DNA from: Oscillibacter sp.
GTDB lineage: Bacteria > Bacillota > Clostridia > Oscillospirales > Oscillospiraceae
Direction: 5' to 3'
Length of the DNA: 50,423 bases
Assembly: GCA_014799925.1 (NCBI GenBank)
Contig: JAAVHC010000038.1
Coordinates: 1-50,423 of the forward strand
This document shows positions 26,180 to 35,870 of the stretch, piece after piece. The position numbers and the translations under genes are program-made. Below the pieces are notes generated by a model. The model was not told where the DNA came from, did no database searches, and saw only the letters and a program-made list of their open reading frames with translations. Position 1 is the first letter of the stretch; every line of letters begins with the position of its first letter.

Positions 26180-27507
26180 AGGCCGCGGCCCCCTTCCATG
26201 TGGAGATCGCCGCACTGAATGAAACGGCCGGGACGCTCCAGCAGCTTTTCCATATCGGCGTCCGCATGGAAGCGGCAGTCCCGGAAAGCAACGCCGGACG
26301 CGCCCTGCGCGTACACATAGCAGACGGTCCTGTCCGTACCCGACGCGTCCGACGCCGGGCGCAGGTCGTGGAAGCCCTTCTCATAGTCCGTAGCCCGGCG
26401 CAGCCGGAGGCTCACGCCGTCGAAAACAATATCCGAGACCGCCCCGGGACGCTCCCCGTACAGCAGGATGCCGTTCTCGCTGTCGCAGAGAATGCTGCTG
26501 AAGCGCACATTGCGGATGGAGCCAAGGGCGGTCTCCGTTTTACGCCGGAGGGCCGTGACCGCGATGGGCTCGGCGCTGCCCCAGAACATGTCCGGGTGGA
26601 ACAGCCGGGTCTCGATGGCGATGTTGTGAAACAGGATATTCTCCATGCGCCCCCCATCCCGGAGCTGAAGGGAGATGCCCCGGTTGGAGCGGCTGATGAC
26701 GCAGTTCTCCACCACGATATTGCGGAAAACGTCCTCGCTCTCGCTGCCGAATTTGATGGCGGCGCTGGTGGAGGTCAGGGTGCAGTTGGAGACGGTGATG
26801 TTCTCGCAGGGACCGTACCGCATGGCGCCGGCGGTGTTCTTGAACACGATGCAGTCGTCCGCGCACTCGATATGGCAGTTGGCGATCCGCACGTTCTGGC
26901 AGTGGTCCGGGTCGATCCCGTCGCAGTTGGCCATCCGCAGGTTGTTCAGGATACGGATGGTGTCGATGAGCACGTCCCGGCATCCCACCAGATGGACGGT
27001 CCAGAAGGCGCTGGCGGTCAGCGTGACCTGCCGGATGGTGAGGCGGGAGACGTTCTCCAGGAAGAGCAGGGGCGCGCGGGGGTAAAAGGACCCCTCGATA
27101 TGCCACCTGGTGGCCTCCCCGTAGAAGATTTCCTCGTTGCCGTCGATCCGGCCAAAGCCGGTGATGGCCAGATCCTCGCAGTCCCTGGCATAGAGGAAGA
27201 AGTGGGTGGGCCTTCCGGCGTACTCGCAGTTCTCGTAGGAGGGAACAGCCATTTTCTCCGGAGCCGCGCCTTCAGGCGGCCGGTAGTCCGAGAGACGGTC
27301 GCTGCCCTTCAGGACCGCGCCCATTTCCAGATGAAGCTCCAGATTGGAGCGAAGTCTCAGCATTCCGCTGCGAAACGTCTTCCCTCCCGGCAGAACCACC
27401 CGCCCGCCGCCCGCCGAGGCGCAGGCGTCGATCGCCGCCTGGATCGCGGCGGTATCGTCAGCGGCCCCGTCGCCGGCCGCGCCAAAATCCAGTACGCTGT
27501 AGTCCAT
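26173..27507 (-). CDS. GH28-family glycoside hydrolase (polygalacturonase-like)
   Basis: 444 residues, a right-handed parallel beta-helix. The N-terminal cap has FGAAGDGAADDTAAIQAAID. Catalytic aspartates fit residues 196 (NCDGIDPD) and 217-218 (CADDCIVFK), the positions used by GH28 inverting galacturonases. There is no signal peptide, so it should act on imported oligosaccharides, perhaps as an exo-acting galacturonidase or rhamnogalacturonan hydrolase. GGGGAGG precedes the ATG. It is first in the leftward operon, divergent from the ABC importer. Confidence 0.92.
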   Translation of the reverse strand: MDYSVLDFGAAGDGAADDTAAIQAAIDACASAGGGRVVLPGGKTFRSGMLRLRSNLELHLEMGAVLKGSDRLSDYRPPEGAAPEKMAVPSYENCEYAGRPTHFFLYARDCEDLAITGFGRIDGNEEIFYGEATRWHIEGSFYPRAPLLFLENVSRLTIRQVTLTASAFWTVHLVGCRDVLIDTIRILNNLRMANCDGIDPDHCQNVRIANCHIECADDCIVFKNTAGAMRYGPCENITVSNCTLTSTSAAIKFGSESEDVFRNIVVENCVISRSNRGISLQLRDGGRMENILFHNIAIETRLFHPDMFWGSAEPIAVTALRRKTETALGSIRNVRFSSILCDSENGILLYGERPGAVSDIVFDGVSLRLRRATDYEKGFHDLRPASDASGTDRTVCYVYAQGASGVAFRDCRFHADADMEKLLERPGRFIQCGDLHMEGGRGLC

Positions 27508-27551
27508 CGTATTTTTTCCTCCCCGCAGTTTCCAGCGTCATTTTCTTCATT

Positions 27552-27580
27552 ATTTTAGCACGCGGCAGACGAAATAGCAA
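27552..27580 (-). promoter_or_regulatory. Promoter of the GH28-AraC-GH51 operon
   Basis: Minus-strand TTGCTA (27575-27580), 17 bases, TAAAAT (27552-27557). The start codon is about 45 bases beyond. Confidence 0.65.
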
Positions 27581-27601
27581 CAGAACATTGTATTTCATTC
27601 G

Positions 27602-27622
27602 GTCAAAAACAATGTTTTTGAC
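27602..27622. promoter_or_regulatory. Palindromic operator candidate in the divergent control region
   Basis: GTCAAAAAC, three bases, GTTTTTGAC: a perfect 21-bp palindrome. It lies about 20 bases upstream of the leftward -35 and 140 bases upstream of the rightward -10, in the only shared control region of the glycan locus. Confidence 0.5.
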
Positions 27623-27760
27623 TATTATTAACAAAAATCACCAGAAACAATTATGCAAAACGAACATAAATGGAGGATGCAAGAAAAAAAGAAAGCAAAA
27701 AACGCAATATGCAGAAGAGAAAAAGACAATTTATGCGTAGTAACCGCCTGAAATCACGGG

Positions 27761-27766
27761 TATGAT
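27761..27766 (+). promoter_or_regulatory. Probable -10 of the importer operon
   Basis: TATGAT lies about 60 bases before the lipoprotein start, with no good -35. This fits a promoter needing an activator such as the AraC protein. The remaining 27623-27826 stretch is A-rich, with a small stem (CCCACCG...CGGTGGG, 27775-27800) in the leader. Confidence 0.4.
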
Positions 27767-27826
27767 GAAGTTACCCCACCGTTCCAGGCAAATACCCGGT
27801 GGGCAAATCAATTATGGGAGGACAAT

Positions 27827-29836
27827 ATGGGAAAGTTTAAAAAGTGGATGTCCCTTGCTCTTGCGCTCATTATGTGCATCGGACTGCTGACCGCGTGCGG
27901 CGGCGGCAACAACAGCAAGACACCCGAACCCCAACAGCCCGGCACAACGACCCCTGACGCCACCCCCAGCACACCCAGCACACCCGATCCCGCGGAGATC
28001 GCCGCATCAGGCTTCTCCGAAGCCCCCTACATCACCAGCCTTGGCACCTACGGCGCGGTGGAGGACCGTCTCCCCGTCGCTGACGACATCATGGTCGAGT
28101 CCGTGGACGCCGCCGGCAATCCCCTGGCTATCGGCGTCTACGGCGGCGAGCTGAAGCGCAGCGCCGGCGGCGGCAACTGGGACGCCGGAAAGCCCGTCGA
28201 GGAGGGCCTGTTCCGCTTCAACACCAGCGCGGAAGTTGAGCCCAACGTGGCCAAGAGCTACGACGTCAACGACGACGCCACCGTCTACACCATTCACCTC
28301 CGCGAGGGGATGAAGTGGTCCGACGGCGAGCCCTTCACCGCCGAGGACTGCGTATGGTTCTACAACGCGGTCTGCTTGAACAACCTGGACGGCAAGGGCA
28401 TCCGCAACTGCCACAAGGACGCCAACGGCGATCCCGCCGTGGTGGAGAAGGTGGACGACACCACCTTTACCGTCACCTTCGGCACCCCCAAGTATGACTT
28501 CATCGAGGCCCTGGTCGTGGACCTGAAGTGGCACTACGCGCCCAAGCACATCCTTGGTGACATCTGCCAGATGATCCTGGACGGCAAGGAGGCCGAGGCC
28601 ATCGCCGCGGGCAAGGAGCTCACCGGCGTGGAGTTCTCCGACAGCAGCGCGCTGGGCAAGGAAACCCTGTACTACTTCTGGAACTACTCCGGCATCCCCA
28701 CCCTGAACCCCTTCGTCCTGTCCACCGAGGCCAACAAGAACAACGTGAAGGGCGAGTACTACGAGTTCGTGCGCAACCCCTACTACTGGAAGACGGACGC
28801 CGCCGGCCAGCAGCTTCCCTACATGGACAAGATCATCTACACCACCGTGCAGAACGTTGACCAGACGCTGATGCTCCTGCTGGACGGCACCGTGGACTAT
28901 CAGACCATCGCCGTGCAGGACGCTCCCACCGTCCTGGATGCCGAGAACACCTCCGGCACCAAGATCAACCTGTATGAGTGGTCCGGCGTGGAATGGGGCA
29001 GCGCCGCCCATCAGCTCCACCTGAACCTGGGCATTGCCGACGCCAACAAGAACGCCCTGTTCAATAACGCCGACTTCCGTCAGGCCATGTCCATCTGCGT
29101 GGACCGCGTGGCCCTGGCCTCCGCGCTGACTGACGGCTGGCAGGATGCCGGCCAGGCCGCTCCTCAGGAGGGCACCCTGGGCTACAGCGAAGAGTGGTCC
29201 AAGAAGTGGACCGAGTACGACGTGGCAAAGGCCAAGACTCTGTTCGAGAGCGCCGGCCTGGTCATGGGCAGCGACGGCTTCTATGATTTCGCTGACGGCA
29301 CCGACTTCGAGCTGACCATCGTCTCCGTGGCCGATATGGGCGCCGCCGATACCTTCTCCCTGCTGGACACCTATTACCGTGCCGCGGGCATCAAGTGCAA
29401 CTTCCGCGACTACGACCGCAGCTACATCGATAACGAGCTGATGGCCGGCTCTCTGGAGTGCATGCTCTACCCCGTCACTCCCATCGGCGACATCTCCATC
29501 GCCCTGAAGCCCAACTCCATGATCCCCGGCTATGCCACCAACGTGGCCTGGTATGGCAACATCAAGGAGGATACCGCTACCGGCGATCTGCTGGAGCTCA
29601 TCAACCTGAAGAAGCAGCTGGATCAGACTGCTGACGCCGACGCCCGCAACGACATCGTCGCCCAGATGCTGAAGCTCCACGAGGAGAACCAGTGGACCAT
29701 CGGCTACGTGGCCGCCACTCCCACCATCCACGCCGTCAACGCCCGCATCCAGAACTTCCCCGACGGCCTGGTGTGGTCCGATATCTACCGCGATATGGGC
29801 GTTGCCCACTGCCAGTGCTGGTTCATCCAGGAGTAA
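27827..29836 (+). CDS. Oligosaccharide/peptide ABC importer, extracellular binding lipoprotein (SBP family 5)
   Basis: 669 residues. A lipoprotein signal with lipobox LTAC (Cys at residue 24) anchors it outside the membrane, followed by a Thr/Pro-rich tether (residues 30-55). The rest is a long SBP_bac_5 domain (YTIHLREGMKWSDGEPFTAEDCVWFYNA is the family signature). The family is named for oligopeptides but in glycan loci often binds oligosaccharides, which the surrounding hydrolases suggest here. GGGAGG precedes the ATG. A hairpin after the gene probably keeps its expression above that of the permeases. Confidence 0.93.
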   Translation: MGKFKKWMSLALALIMCIGLLTACGGGNNSKTPEPQQPGTTTPDATPSTPSTPDPAEIAASGFSEAPYITSLGTYGAVEDRLPVADDIMVESVDAAGNPLAIGVYGGELKRSAGGGNWDAGKPVEEGLFRFNTSAEVEPNVAKSYDVNDDATVYTIHLREGMKWSDGEPFTAEDCVWFYNAVCLNNLDGKGIRNCHKDANGDPAVVEKVDDTTFTVTFGTPKYDFIEALVVDLKWHYAPKHILGDICQMILDGKEAEAIAAGKELTGVEFSDSSALGKETLYYFWNYSGIPTLNPFVLSTEANKNNVKGEYYEFVRNPYYWKTDAAGQQLPYMDKIIYTTVQNVDQTLMLLLDGTVDYQTIAVQDAPTVLDAENTSGTKINLYEWSGVEWGSAAHQLHLNLGIADANKNALFNNADFRQAMSICVDRVALASALTDGWQDAGQAAPQEGTLGYSEEWSKKWTEYDVAKAKTLFESAGLVMGSDGFYDFADGTDFELTIVSVADMGAADTFSLLDTYYRAAGIKCNFRDYDRSYIDNELMAGSLECMLYPVTPIGDISIALKPNSMIPGYATNVAWYGNIKEDTATGDLLELINLKKQLDQTADADARNDIVAQMLKLHEENQWTIGYVAATPTIHAVNARIQNFPDGLVWSDIYRDMGVAHCQCWFIQE

Positions 29837-29880
29837 CAGGAACCCCGGCAGAATCGTTACGCTTCGCTAGTTGAAATGAC

Positions 29881-29930
29881 GCGGGAGGCCGCTTCTGTTC
29901 CCTTGGAAAGGAGTTGCCTCCCGCTTCCCT
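29881..29930 (+). terminator. Partial terminator or mRNA-end hairpin after the lipoprotein gene
   Basis: GCGGGAGGC (29881-29889) pairs with GCCTCCCGC (29916-29924), followed by TTCCCTTT. The weak T-run suggests partial termination or transcript stabilisation inside the operon. Confidence 0.55.
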
Positions 29931-29995
29931 TTGATATGGATCTGTTTTCCCTGGCAAATGCAGACATATAGACCTACCTGAAAGGATGTGCGGAA

Positions 29996-30991
29996 ATGCT
30001 AAAATACATAGGCAAACGGCTCCTTATGTTTATCCCGACCATCTTCATTATCTCCGTGGTGATCTTCTTCATCATCCAGCTGCCCCCTGGAGACTACGCC
30101 ACCTCCTACGCGGCCGCCATGGCTGCGGAGGGCGAGATCATGACTCCCGAACAGATCGAGGCCCTCCGGGCGCAGTTCGGTCTGGATAAGCCCTGGTACA
30201 TTCAGTATTTCAGCTGGATGGCCGACATCATTACCAAGGGCGACTTTGGCTACTCCTTTGAGTATGGCCGGGCCGTCTGGGACGTCATCGCCCAATATCT
30301 GCCCCTGACACTTGGCATCTCCTTCGTGATCATGCTCTTCCAGTACGTGGTGAGTCTGCCCATCGGCATTTACTGCGCCAACCATCAGTACTCCGTGGGA
30401 GACTACTTCTGGTCCTTCATCGGCTTTATCGGCACGGCCACGCCAAACTTCCTGCTGGCCATCCTGGTCATGTACTTCATCTATGTGAAAACAGGCACCA
30501 TGTATCTGGGCCTCTTCAGTACGGAGATGCTCCAGAACGGTATGCGGCCTGAGTACATTCCGGAATTCCTGGGCCGGTGCATGATCCCCGTCCTGGTCAT
30601 CGGCACCTCCGGCACCTGCGGCATCATCCGTACCGTCCGCGCCCAGATGCTGGATGAGCAGGCCCGGCAGTACACCCTGACCGCCCGTGCCAAGGGCTGC
30701 TCCGAGGCCACCATTACCTACAAGTACTGCCTGCGGGCGGCGCTGAACCCGGTGGTGTCCGGCCTGTCCGGCGCCCTGCGCACCATCTTCTCCGGTTCCA
30801 CCGTGTCGGCCATCGTCATGAACATGGCCATTCTGGGCCCTGTGCTGCTGACGGCCCTGAAATCCCAGGATATGTATCTGGCGGGCACCATCGTTCTGGT
30901 CCAGGCCATCCTGGTCGTTGTGGGCACCCTCCTCAGCGACATCGCCCTGGCCTGGCTGGACCCGCGGATCCGGTTCTCGGAAAGGAGTTGA
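29996..30991 (+). CDS. ABC importer permease, DppB/OppB type
   Basis: 331 residues with six membrane helices. The N-terminal IGKRLLMFIPTIFIISVVIFF is typical of the DppB subunit. The EAA loop (ARAKGCSEATITYKYCLRAALNPV) contacts the ATPases. It forms the channel with the next gene's product. An AAAGGA-type SD precedes the ATG at 29996. The DppC gene begins five bases after its stop. Confidence 0.93.
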   Translation: MLKYIGKRLLMFIPTIFIISVVIFFIIQLPPGDYATSYAAAMAAEGEIMTPEQIEALRAQFGLDKPWYIQYFSWMADIITKGDFGYSFEYGRAVWDVIAQYLPLTLGISFVIMLFQYVVSLPIGIYCANHQYSVGDYFWSFIGFIGTATPNFLLAILVMYFIYVKTGTMYLGLFSTEMLQNGMRPEYIPEFLGRCMIPVLVIGTSGTCGIIRTVRAQMLDEQARQYTLTARAKGCSEATITYKYCLRAALNPVVSGLSGALRTIFSGSTVSAIVMNMAILGPVLLTALKSQDMYLAGTIVLVQAILVVVGTLLSDIALAWLDPRIRFSERS

Positions 30992-30995
30992 GCCC

Positions 30996-32132
30996 ATGGC
31001 TATTTTTAAGAAAAAGAAGCCCCAGAATGACGAATCCCGCTATATGGCTTCCCAGTGGAAGCTGATGTGGATCAAGCTGAAAAAGCACAAGCTGGCCAGG
31101 TTCAGCATGATTATCCTGGCGATCATGTACGCCGGCGCGCTGTTCGCGGATTTCCTGGCCCCCTACGGCCTGGAGGATTTCACCGGACTCTACACGGACA
31201 CCGCTCCCACGACGGTCCACTGGCGCGACGAAAACGGCAGCTTCTCCCGTCCCTTCGTCTACAAGCTCCAGAAGGTCAACGACAGAAAGACCTACTCCGT
31301 CATCATCAGCGAGGACACCTCCGCCAAGTACTACGTGAAGTTCTTCGCCAAGGGCAACGAGTACAAGCTCCTGGGCTTCATCCCCTGCGACATCCATCTG
31401 TACGGTCTGGTGGACGAACAGGGCGTGCCCAACACGGAGGCCCGCATCAACATCTTCGGCGCCGACAGCGTAGGCCGGGACATCTTCTCCCGCATCCTGT
31501 ACGGCAGCCGGGTGTCCCTGACCATCCCCTTCGTGTCCGCCGCCATCAGCTTCGTGCTGGGCATCCTGCTGGGCGGCATCTCCGGCTACTTCGGCGGCTG
31601 GATCGACAACCTGATCCAGCGTATCATTGAGGTCATCTCCGCCATCCCCAGCATCCCGCTGTGGCTGGCCCTGTCCGCCGCCATTCCTCCGGGCATCTCC
31701 GTGACGGCCATGTACCTGTACATCACCGTCATCCTGTCCTTCATCGGGTGGACCGGTCTGGCCCGCACGGTCCGCGGCCGGTTCATCGCCCTGCGGAAGG
31801 AGGACTTCGTGATGGCCGCCAAGCTGGCCGGCGTCAGCGACTTCAAGATCATCGTCAAGCACATGGTCCCCGGCTTCCTGAGCTACCTGATCGTCAGCCT
31901 GACCCTGGGCATCCCCAACTCCATCCTGGGCGAGACCTCCATGAGCTACCTGGGCCTGGGCATGAAGGCCCCCGCCACCAGCTGGGGCGTGCTGCTGAAG
32001 GAGACCGAGGCCCTGGCCACCGTGGCCCAGTGCCCCTGGAAGATGATCCCCCTGATCTTTGTCATTATCGCCGTCCTGGCCTACAACTTCCTGGGCGACG
32101 GTCTGAGAGACGCGGCTGACCCCTACAAGTAA
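30996..32132 (+). CDS. ABC importer permease, DppC/OppC type
   Basis: 378 residues. A basic cytoplasmic N-terminus and first helix (KHKLARFSMIILAIMYAGAL) lead into an extra extracellular insert (residues about 55-150) and then the permease core. The insert is followed by GADSVGRDIFSRILYGSRVSL, a DppC hallmark. The EAA loop is AAKLAGVSDFKIIVKHMVPG. The insert makes it longer than ordinary DppC (about 300). The ATG at 30996 has AAAGGAG upstream; the frame extends further into dppB without support. Confidence 0.93.
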   Translation: MAIFKKKKPQNDESRYMASQWKLMWIKLKKHKLARFSMIILAIMYAGALFADFLAPYGLEDFTGLYTDTAPTTVHWRDENGSFSRPFVYKLQKVNDRKTYSVIISEDTSAKYYVKFFAKGNEYKLLGFIPCDIHLYGLVDEQGVPNTEARINIFGADSVGRDIFSRILYGSRVSLTIPFVSAAISFVLGILLGGISGYFGGWIDNLIQRIIEVISAIPSIPLWLALSAAIPPGISVTAMYLYITVILSFIGWTGLARTVRGRFIALRKEDFVMAAKLAGVSDFKIIVKHMVPGFLSYLIVSLTLGIPNSILGETSMSYLGLGMKAPATSWGVLLKETEALATVAQCPWKMIPLIFVIIAVLAYNFLGDGLRDAADPYK

Positions 32133-32151
32133 TAAGCGGAAAGGAGCGCGT

Positions 32152-33219
32152 ATGATGGAAAACGAAGCGCGTAAGAATGATACCATCATTCAGGTAAAGG
32201 ACCTGAAGGTCAATATCAAGACCGACGACGGCATCCTGACTGCCGTTCGGGGTGTCAATTTTGAAATCAAGAAGGGCGAGACCCTGGGCCTGGTGGGCGA
32301 GTCCGGCTGCGGCAAGAGCCTGACCAGCAAGGCCATTCTGGGCATCAACGACAAGAAGTGTTCCATGGAGGGCGAGATCATCTTCGACGCAGACAACCTG
32401 GGCCCGACGAACCTGCTGAAGCTGAAACCCAGAGGGGACGAGATCCGCTCCGTCCGCGGCAAGCAGATCTCCATGATCTTTCAGGAGCCCATGGTGGCCT
32501 TCTCCCCCATGTACACCATCGGCAACCAGATCAATGAGGCGACCCTGCTGCACATCACCAAGGACAAGAAGAAGTCCAAGGAGATCTCCCTGAGCGTCAT
32601 GAAGAAGGTGGGCATTGCCAACGCGGAGAAGCGGTACGACCAGTACCCCCACGAGTTCTCCGGCGGTATGCTCCAGCGCGCCCTCATCGCCATGGCCCTG
32701 GTGTGCAACCCCAAGCTGCTCATCGCCGACGAGCCCACCACAGCTCTGGACGTGACCATCCAGGCCCAGATTCTGGAGCTGATGAAGGAGCTGCAGAAGG
32801 ACTTCGGCATGTCCATCCTGTTCATCACCCACGACCTGGGCACCGTGGCCCGGATGTGCGACCGGGTGGCGGTCATGTACCTGGGCCGGATCGTGGAGTC
32901 CGCCACGGCCTATGAGATCTTCAAGAATCCCCAGCATCCCTATACCAAGGGCCTCATCGGCTCCGTCCATAAGATCGGCACCAAGAACCAGGATAAGCTG
33001 TTCTCCATCGAGGGCACCGTGCCTCTGGCGCTGAACCTGCCCGCCGGGTGCGGCTTCTATGAGCGGTGCAATCAGCGGATCGAGGGCGTGTGCAACGTAT
33101 ACGATCCCACCCTGGTTGAGGTGGATCAGGACCATAAGGTAGCGTGCTTCGCCTGCACCGGCTGCCCCAACGCGGGAGCCTGCGGCGGGCAGGACAAGGA
33201 AGGAGGTAAGGACGCGTGA
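32152..33219 (+). CDS. ABC importer ATPase, DppD/OppD type
   Basis: 355 residues. Walker [10 protein letters not shown]-loop FQEP, signature SGGMLQR and Walker B LLIADEPT are all intact. The C-terminal oligopeptide-transporter extension carries several Cys ([18 protein letters not shown]), as in iron-sulfur-binding DppD relatives. It powers import with the DppF partner. ATG codons at 32152 and 32155 are both possible; AAAGGAG is upstream. It overlaps the next gene by four bases. Confidence 0.94.
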   Translation: MMENEARKNDTIIQVKDLKVNIKTDDGILTAVRGVNFEIKKGETLGLVGESGCGKSLTSKAILGINDKKCSMEGEIIFDADNLGPTNLLKLKPRGDEIRSVRGKQISMIFQEPMVAFSPMYTIGNQINEATLLHITKDKKKSKEISLSVMKKVGIANAEKRYDQYPHEFSGGMLQRALIAMALVCNPKLLIADEPTTALDVTIQAQILELMKELQKDFGMSILFITHDLGTVARMCDRVAVMYLGRIVESATAYEIFKNPQHPYTKGLIGSVHKIGTKNQDKLFSIEGTVPLALNLPAGCGFYERCNQRIEGVCNVYDPTLVEVDQDHKVACFACTGCPNAGACGGQDKEGGKDA

Positions 33220-34217
33220 GCGATAAGAAGCAGATTCTGGATGTGCAGCATATCCATATGCGTTTCAACTCCAAGGGCGTCTGTGTCCGGGCTGTGACGG
33301 ACGTGAGCTTCGCGGTGAACGCGGGCGAGACCATCGGCATCGTGGGCGAATCCGGCTGCGGCAAGACTACCCTGGGCCGGTGTATCGTCCGGGCCTATGA
33401 ACCCTCCGAGGGCGAGGTCTTCTATACCGCCGAGGACGGCGAGACGGTCAATTTTACCAAGATCGACCCCAAGACCATGAAGAAGTACCGCAAGGAGATC
33501 CAGATGATCTTCCAGGATCCCTACTCCTCCCTGGATCCCCGCATGACGGTCTATGACATCATCAAGGAGCCCCTGGTGGCCAACTTCCCCAATATGCCCA
33601 AGGCGGATATGGACCGGCGCATCATGGACATCGCCGCCAAGGTGGGACTGAACACCTCCTACCTCATGCGTTATCCCCACGCCTTCTCCGGCGGCCAGCG
33701 GCAGCGCATCGGCATCGCCCGTGCGCTGGTGCTGAACCCCCGCGTGATCGTGTGCGACGAGTCGGTCTCCGCCCTGGACGTGTCCATCCAGGCCCAGGTC
33801 ATCAACCTGCTCCACGATCTGCAGAAGGAGCTGGGCCTGACCTACCTGTTCATCAGCCACGACCTGTCGGTGGTGGAGTACATCTCCGACAAGGTGGGCG
33901 TGATGTATCTGGGCAAGCTGGTGGAGTACGCGCCCACCACGGACCTCTTCAGCCACCCCATGCACCCCTACACGGAGAGCCTGCTGTCCGCGGTGCCTGT
34001 GGCGGACCCGGAGGCGCAGATGGAGCGCATCCCCCTGGAGGGCGAGATCCCCAACCCGGCCAACCCGCCCAGCGGCTGCTATTTCCATACCCGGTGCCGG
34101 TTCTGCACGCAGAAGTGCAAGGAGGCGGCGCCGGAGTACCGGGAGCTGGCGCCCAACCACTTTGTGGCCTGCCACCGGGCGGAGGAGCTGGAGCTCAAGG
34201 GATTCCAGTATGAGTAA
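33216..34217 (+). CDS. ABC importer ATPase, DppF/OppF type
   Basis: 333 residues. Walker [10 protein letters not shown], signature SGGQRQR and Walker [13 protein letters not shown] are present, with the C-terminal [11 protein letters not shown] extension. The start is a GTG that overlaps the dppD stop as GTGA, with AAGGAGG upstream. It completes a full five-part importer. The next gene starts inside its last codons. Confidence 0.94.
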   Translation: MSDKKQILDVQHIHMRFNSKGVCVRAVTDVSFAVNAGETIGIVGESGCGKTTLGRCIVRAYEPSEGEVFYTAEDGETVNFTKIDPKTMKKYRKEIQMIFQDPYSSLDPRMTVYDIIKEPLVANFPNMPKADMDRRIMDIAAKVGLNTSYLMRYPHAFSGGQRQRIGIARALVLNPRVIVCDESVSALDVSIQAQVINLLHDLQKELGLTYLFISHDLSVVEYISDKVGVMYLGKLVEYAPTTDLFSHPMHPYTESLLSAVPVADPEAQMERIPLEGEIPNPANPPSGCYFHTRCRFCTQKCKEAAPEYRELAPNHFVACHRAEELELKGFQYE

Positions 34218-34740
34218 ACAGCTGATTATCTTTACGGACTGCGGCGACACCATCATTGACGAGAGCACACAGGTCTATGACGACCGGCACATCGTGCAGC
34301 AGGCGGACTTCATCCCCGGCGCGGACAAGGTGCTCAAGCAGCTCCGCGAGGAGGGCTTTACCATCGTGGCCGTGGTCGACGGTGAGGTGGAATCCTTCGG
34401 CAATGTGTTCCGCAAGAACGGGCTGGACTACTGCTTCGACGCGTGGGTCATCTCCGAGACGGTGGGCCAGCAGAAGCCGGCGGCAATCATGTTTGAAACC
34501 GCCTATGAAAAAATGCACTTGACAGAGGCGGACAAATCCCGTATCGTTATGGTCGGCAACAACCTGAAAAAGGATGTGGCGGGGGCGAACCGCCAGGGCC
34601 TGACCTCCATCTGGATGGACTGGTCCCCCAGATACTTCCACACGGTGGAGGAGCCCGACTGGCAGCCGGACTATACGGTCAAAACGCCGGAGGAGCTGCT
34701 CTCCCTGCTCCACACACTCAATGCAAAGCTCGAGGATTAA
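34210..34740 (+). CDS. HAD-superfamily hydrolase with altered motif I
   Basis: 176 residues. HAD features: motif I FTDCGDTI, motif III Lys (QQKPAAIMF) and motif IV GNNLKKDVAGANRQGL. The usual DxDxT reads D-C-G-D-T, so the second aspartate (+2) is Gly and an Asp sits at +3. Phosphatases normally need the +2 Asp, whereas dehalogenase-like members lack it, so a sugar phosphatase role is uncertain. It starts eight bases before the dppF stop, so it is tightly coupled to the importer and probably acts on an imported sugar product. Confidence 0.82.
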   Translation: MSKQLIIFTDCGDTIIDESTQVYDDRHIVQQADFIPGADKVLKQLREEGFTIVAVVDGEVESFGNVFRKNGLDYCFDAWVISETVGQQKPAAIMFETAYEKMHLTEADKSRIVMVGNNLKKDVAGANRQGLTSIWMDWSPRYFHTVEEPDWQPDYTVKTPEELLSLLHTLNAKLED

Positions 34741-34755
34741 AGGTTGAGGTTCTCT

Positions 34756-35862
34756 ATGGAAAGAATAGCAAACAGAGCGGAGATAGAGAAGAAGCTTCTG
34801 AAGCTGGTAGACGCGTTCTGCCCGATCCTCTATGAGGACGACGAGGTCTTTCTCAAAAACATGCAGGGCCGGAATCTGGCGGGGGATGACATCCGCCTCT
34901 ATCAGCACTGGGAATGGACCCAGGGCGTCGGGCTGTACGGCCTCTGGAAGTTGTTTGCCAGAACCGGGGAAAAAACATATCTGGATACACTGATCAAATA
35001 TTTTGACCAGCAGCTGGCCATCGGTTTCCCGGCGCTGAACGTCAACACCATCACGCCCTTTCTGACCATGTCCTACGTAGGCGAGTATCTGCGCGAGGAA
35101 AAATACCTCTCGCCGTGCCGGGAGAGCGCGAAATGGATCATGGAGCGCTTCCCCAGGACGGAGGAGGGCGGCTTCCAGCACATGACCTCCGACACGCTCA
35201 ACGATCAGGAGCTGTGGGACGACACGCTGTTCATGACGGTGCTCTTCCTGGCCAACATGGGGCGGATCGAGGGAAATCAGGCGTATACCGACGAGGCGTG
35301 CTATCAGTTCCTGCTCCATGCGAAATATCTCACGGACCGGGAGACCGGGCTGTGGTACCACGGCTGGACCTTCCACGGGCGGCACAATTTTGCCCGGGCC
35401 CTCTGGGGCCGGGGCAACTGCTGGGTCACCATCGCCATCCCGGAATTCCTGCGGATGGTCCCGTGCGGCGCTCCCGTCAGGCGGGTGCTGACCCAGGCCC
35501 TGCTGGACCAGGTGGAGAGCCTGAGGCGGTTCCAGAGCGAGGGAGGCATGTGGCATACCCTTATCGACGACGCGTCGTCCTACGTGGAGGCCAGCGCCAG
35601 CTGCGGCTTTGGCTACGGCATCCTGCGGGCGGTCCACGAAGGGATTATCAGCGGGGACTACCGGGAGGTCGCCCTGCGGGCGCTGGAGCCGGTCCTGGAC
35701 TGCATCGGTCCGGACGGGGTGGTCTGCCAGGTGTCCTACGGCACGGCGATGGGGCGCGAGAGCCGGGACCTCTATCGGAACATCCCGTTGAAGCCCATGC
35801 CCTATGGGCAGGCCCTGGCGATGCTGTTTTTGATCGAGTGCCTGGAAGAAATCGAGGCATAG
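34756..35862 (+). CDS. Unsaturated uronyl hydrolase, family GH105
   Basis: 368 residues forming an (alpha/alpha)6 barrel. It resembles YteR-type unsaturated rhamnogalacturonyl hydrolases, with the probable catalytic Asp in LWDDTLFM (155-156) and the conserved WGRGNCWV segment. It removes 4,5-unsaturated uronic acid from oligosaccharides made by a polysaccharide lyase. Its presence therefore implies a lyase in or outside this locus. The ATG at 34756 has GAGG six bases before it; an in-frame TTG at 34744 is less likely. It is cytoplasmic. Confidence 0.9.
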   Translation: MERIANRAEIEKKLLKLVDAFCPILYEDDEVFLKNMQGRNLAGDDIRLYQHWEWTQGVGLYGLWKLFARTGEKTYLDTLIKYFDQQLAIGFPALNVNTITPFLTMSYVGEYLREEKYLSPCRESAKWIMERFPRTEEGGFQHMTSDTLNDQELWDDTLFMTVLFLANMGRIEGNQAYTDEACYQFLLHAKYLTDRETGLWYHGWTFHGRHNFARALWGRGNCWVTIAIPEFLRMVPCGAPVRRVLTQALLDQVESLRRFQSEGGMWHTLIDDASSYVEASASCGFGYGILRAVHEGIISGDYREVALRALEPVLDCIGPDGVVCQVSYGTAMGRESRDLYRNIPLKPMPYGQALAMLFLIECLEEIEA

Positions 35863-35870
35863 CGGTACGT

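Noticed and set aside
28007-29809. 600-codon minus-strand frame opposite the importer lipoprotein
   Set aside because: Repetitive Gly/Val/His-rich translation and no SD; the plus-strand gene has a lipobox and family signature.
35115-35870. Upstream extension of the GH38 frame by 252 codons
   Set aside because: It lies entirely over GH105 in another frame and has no homology-like content; GH38 starts at 35871.
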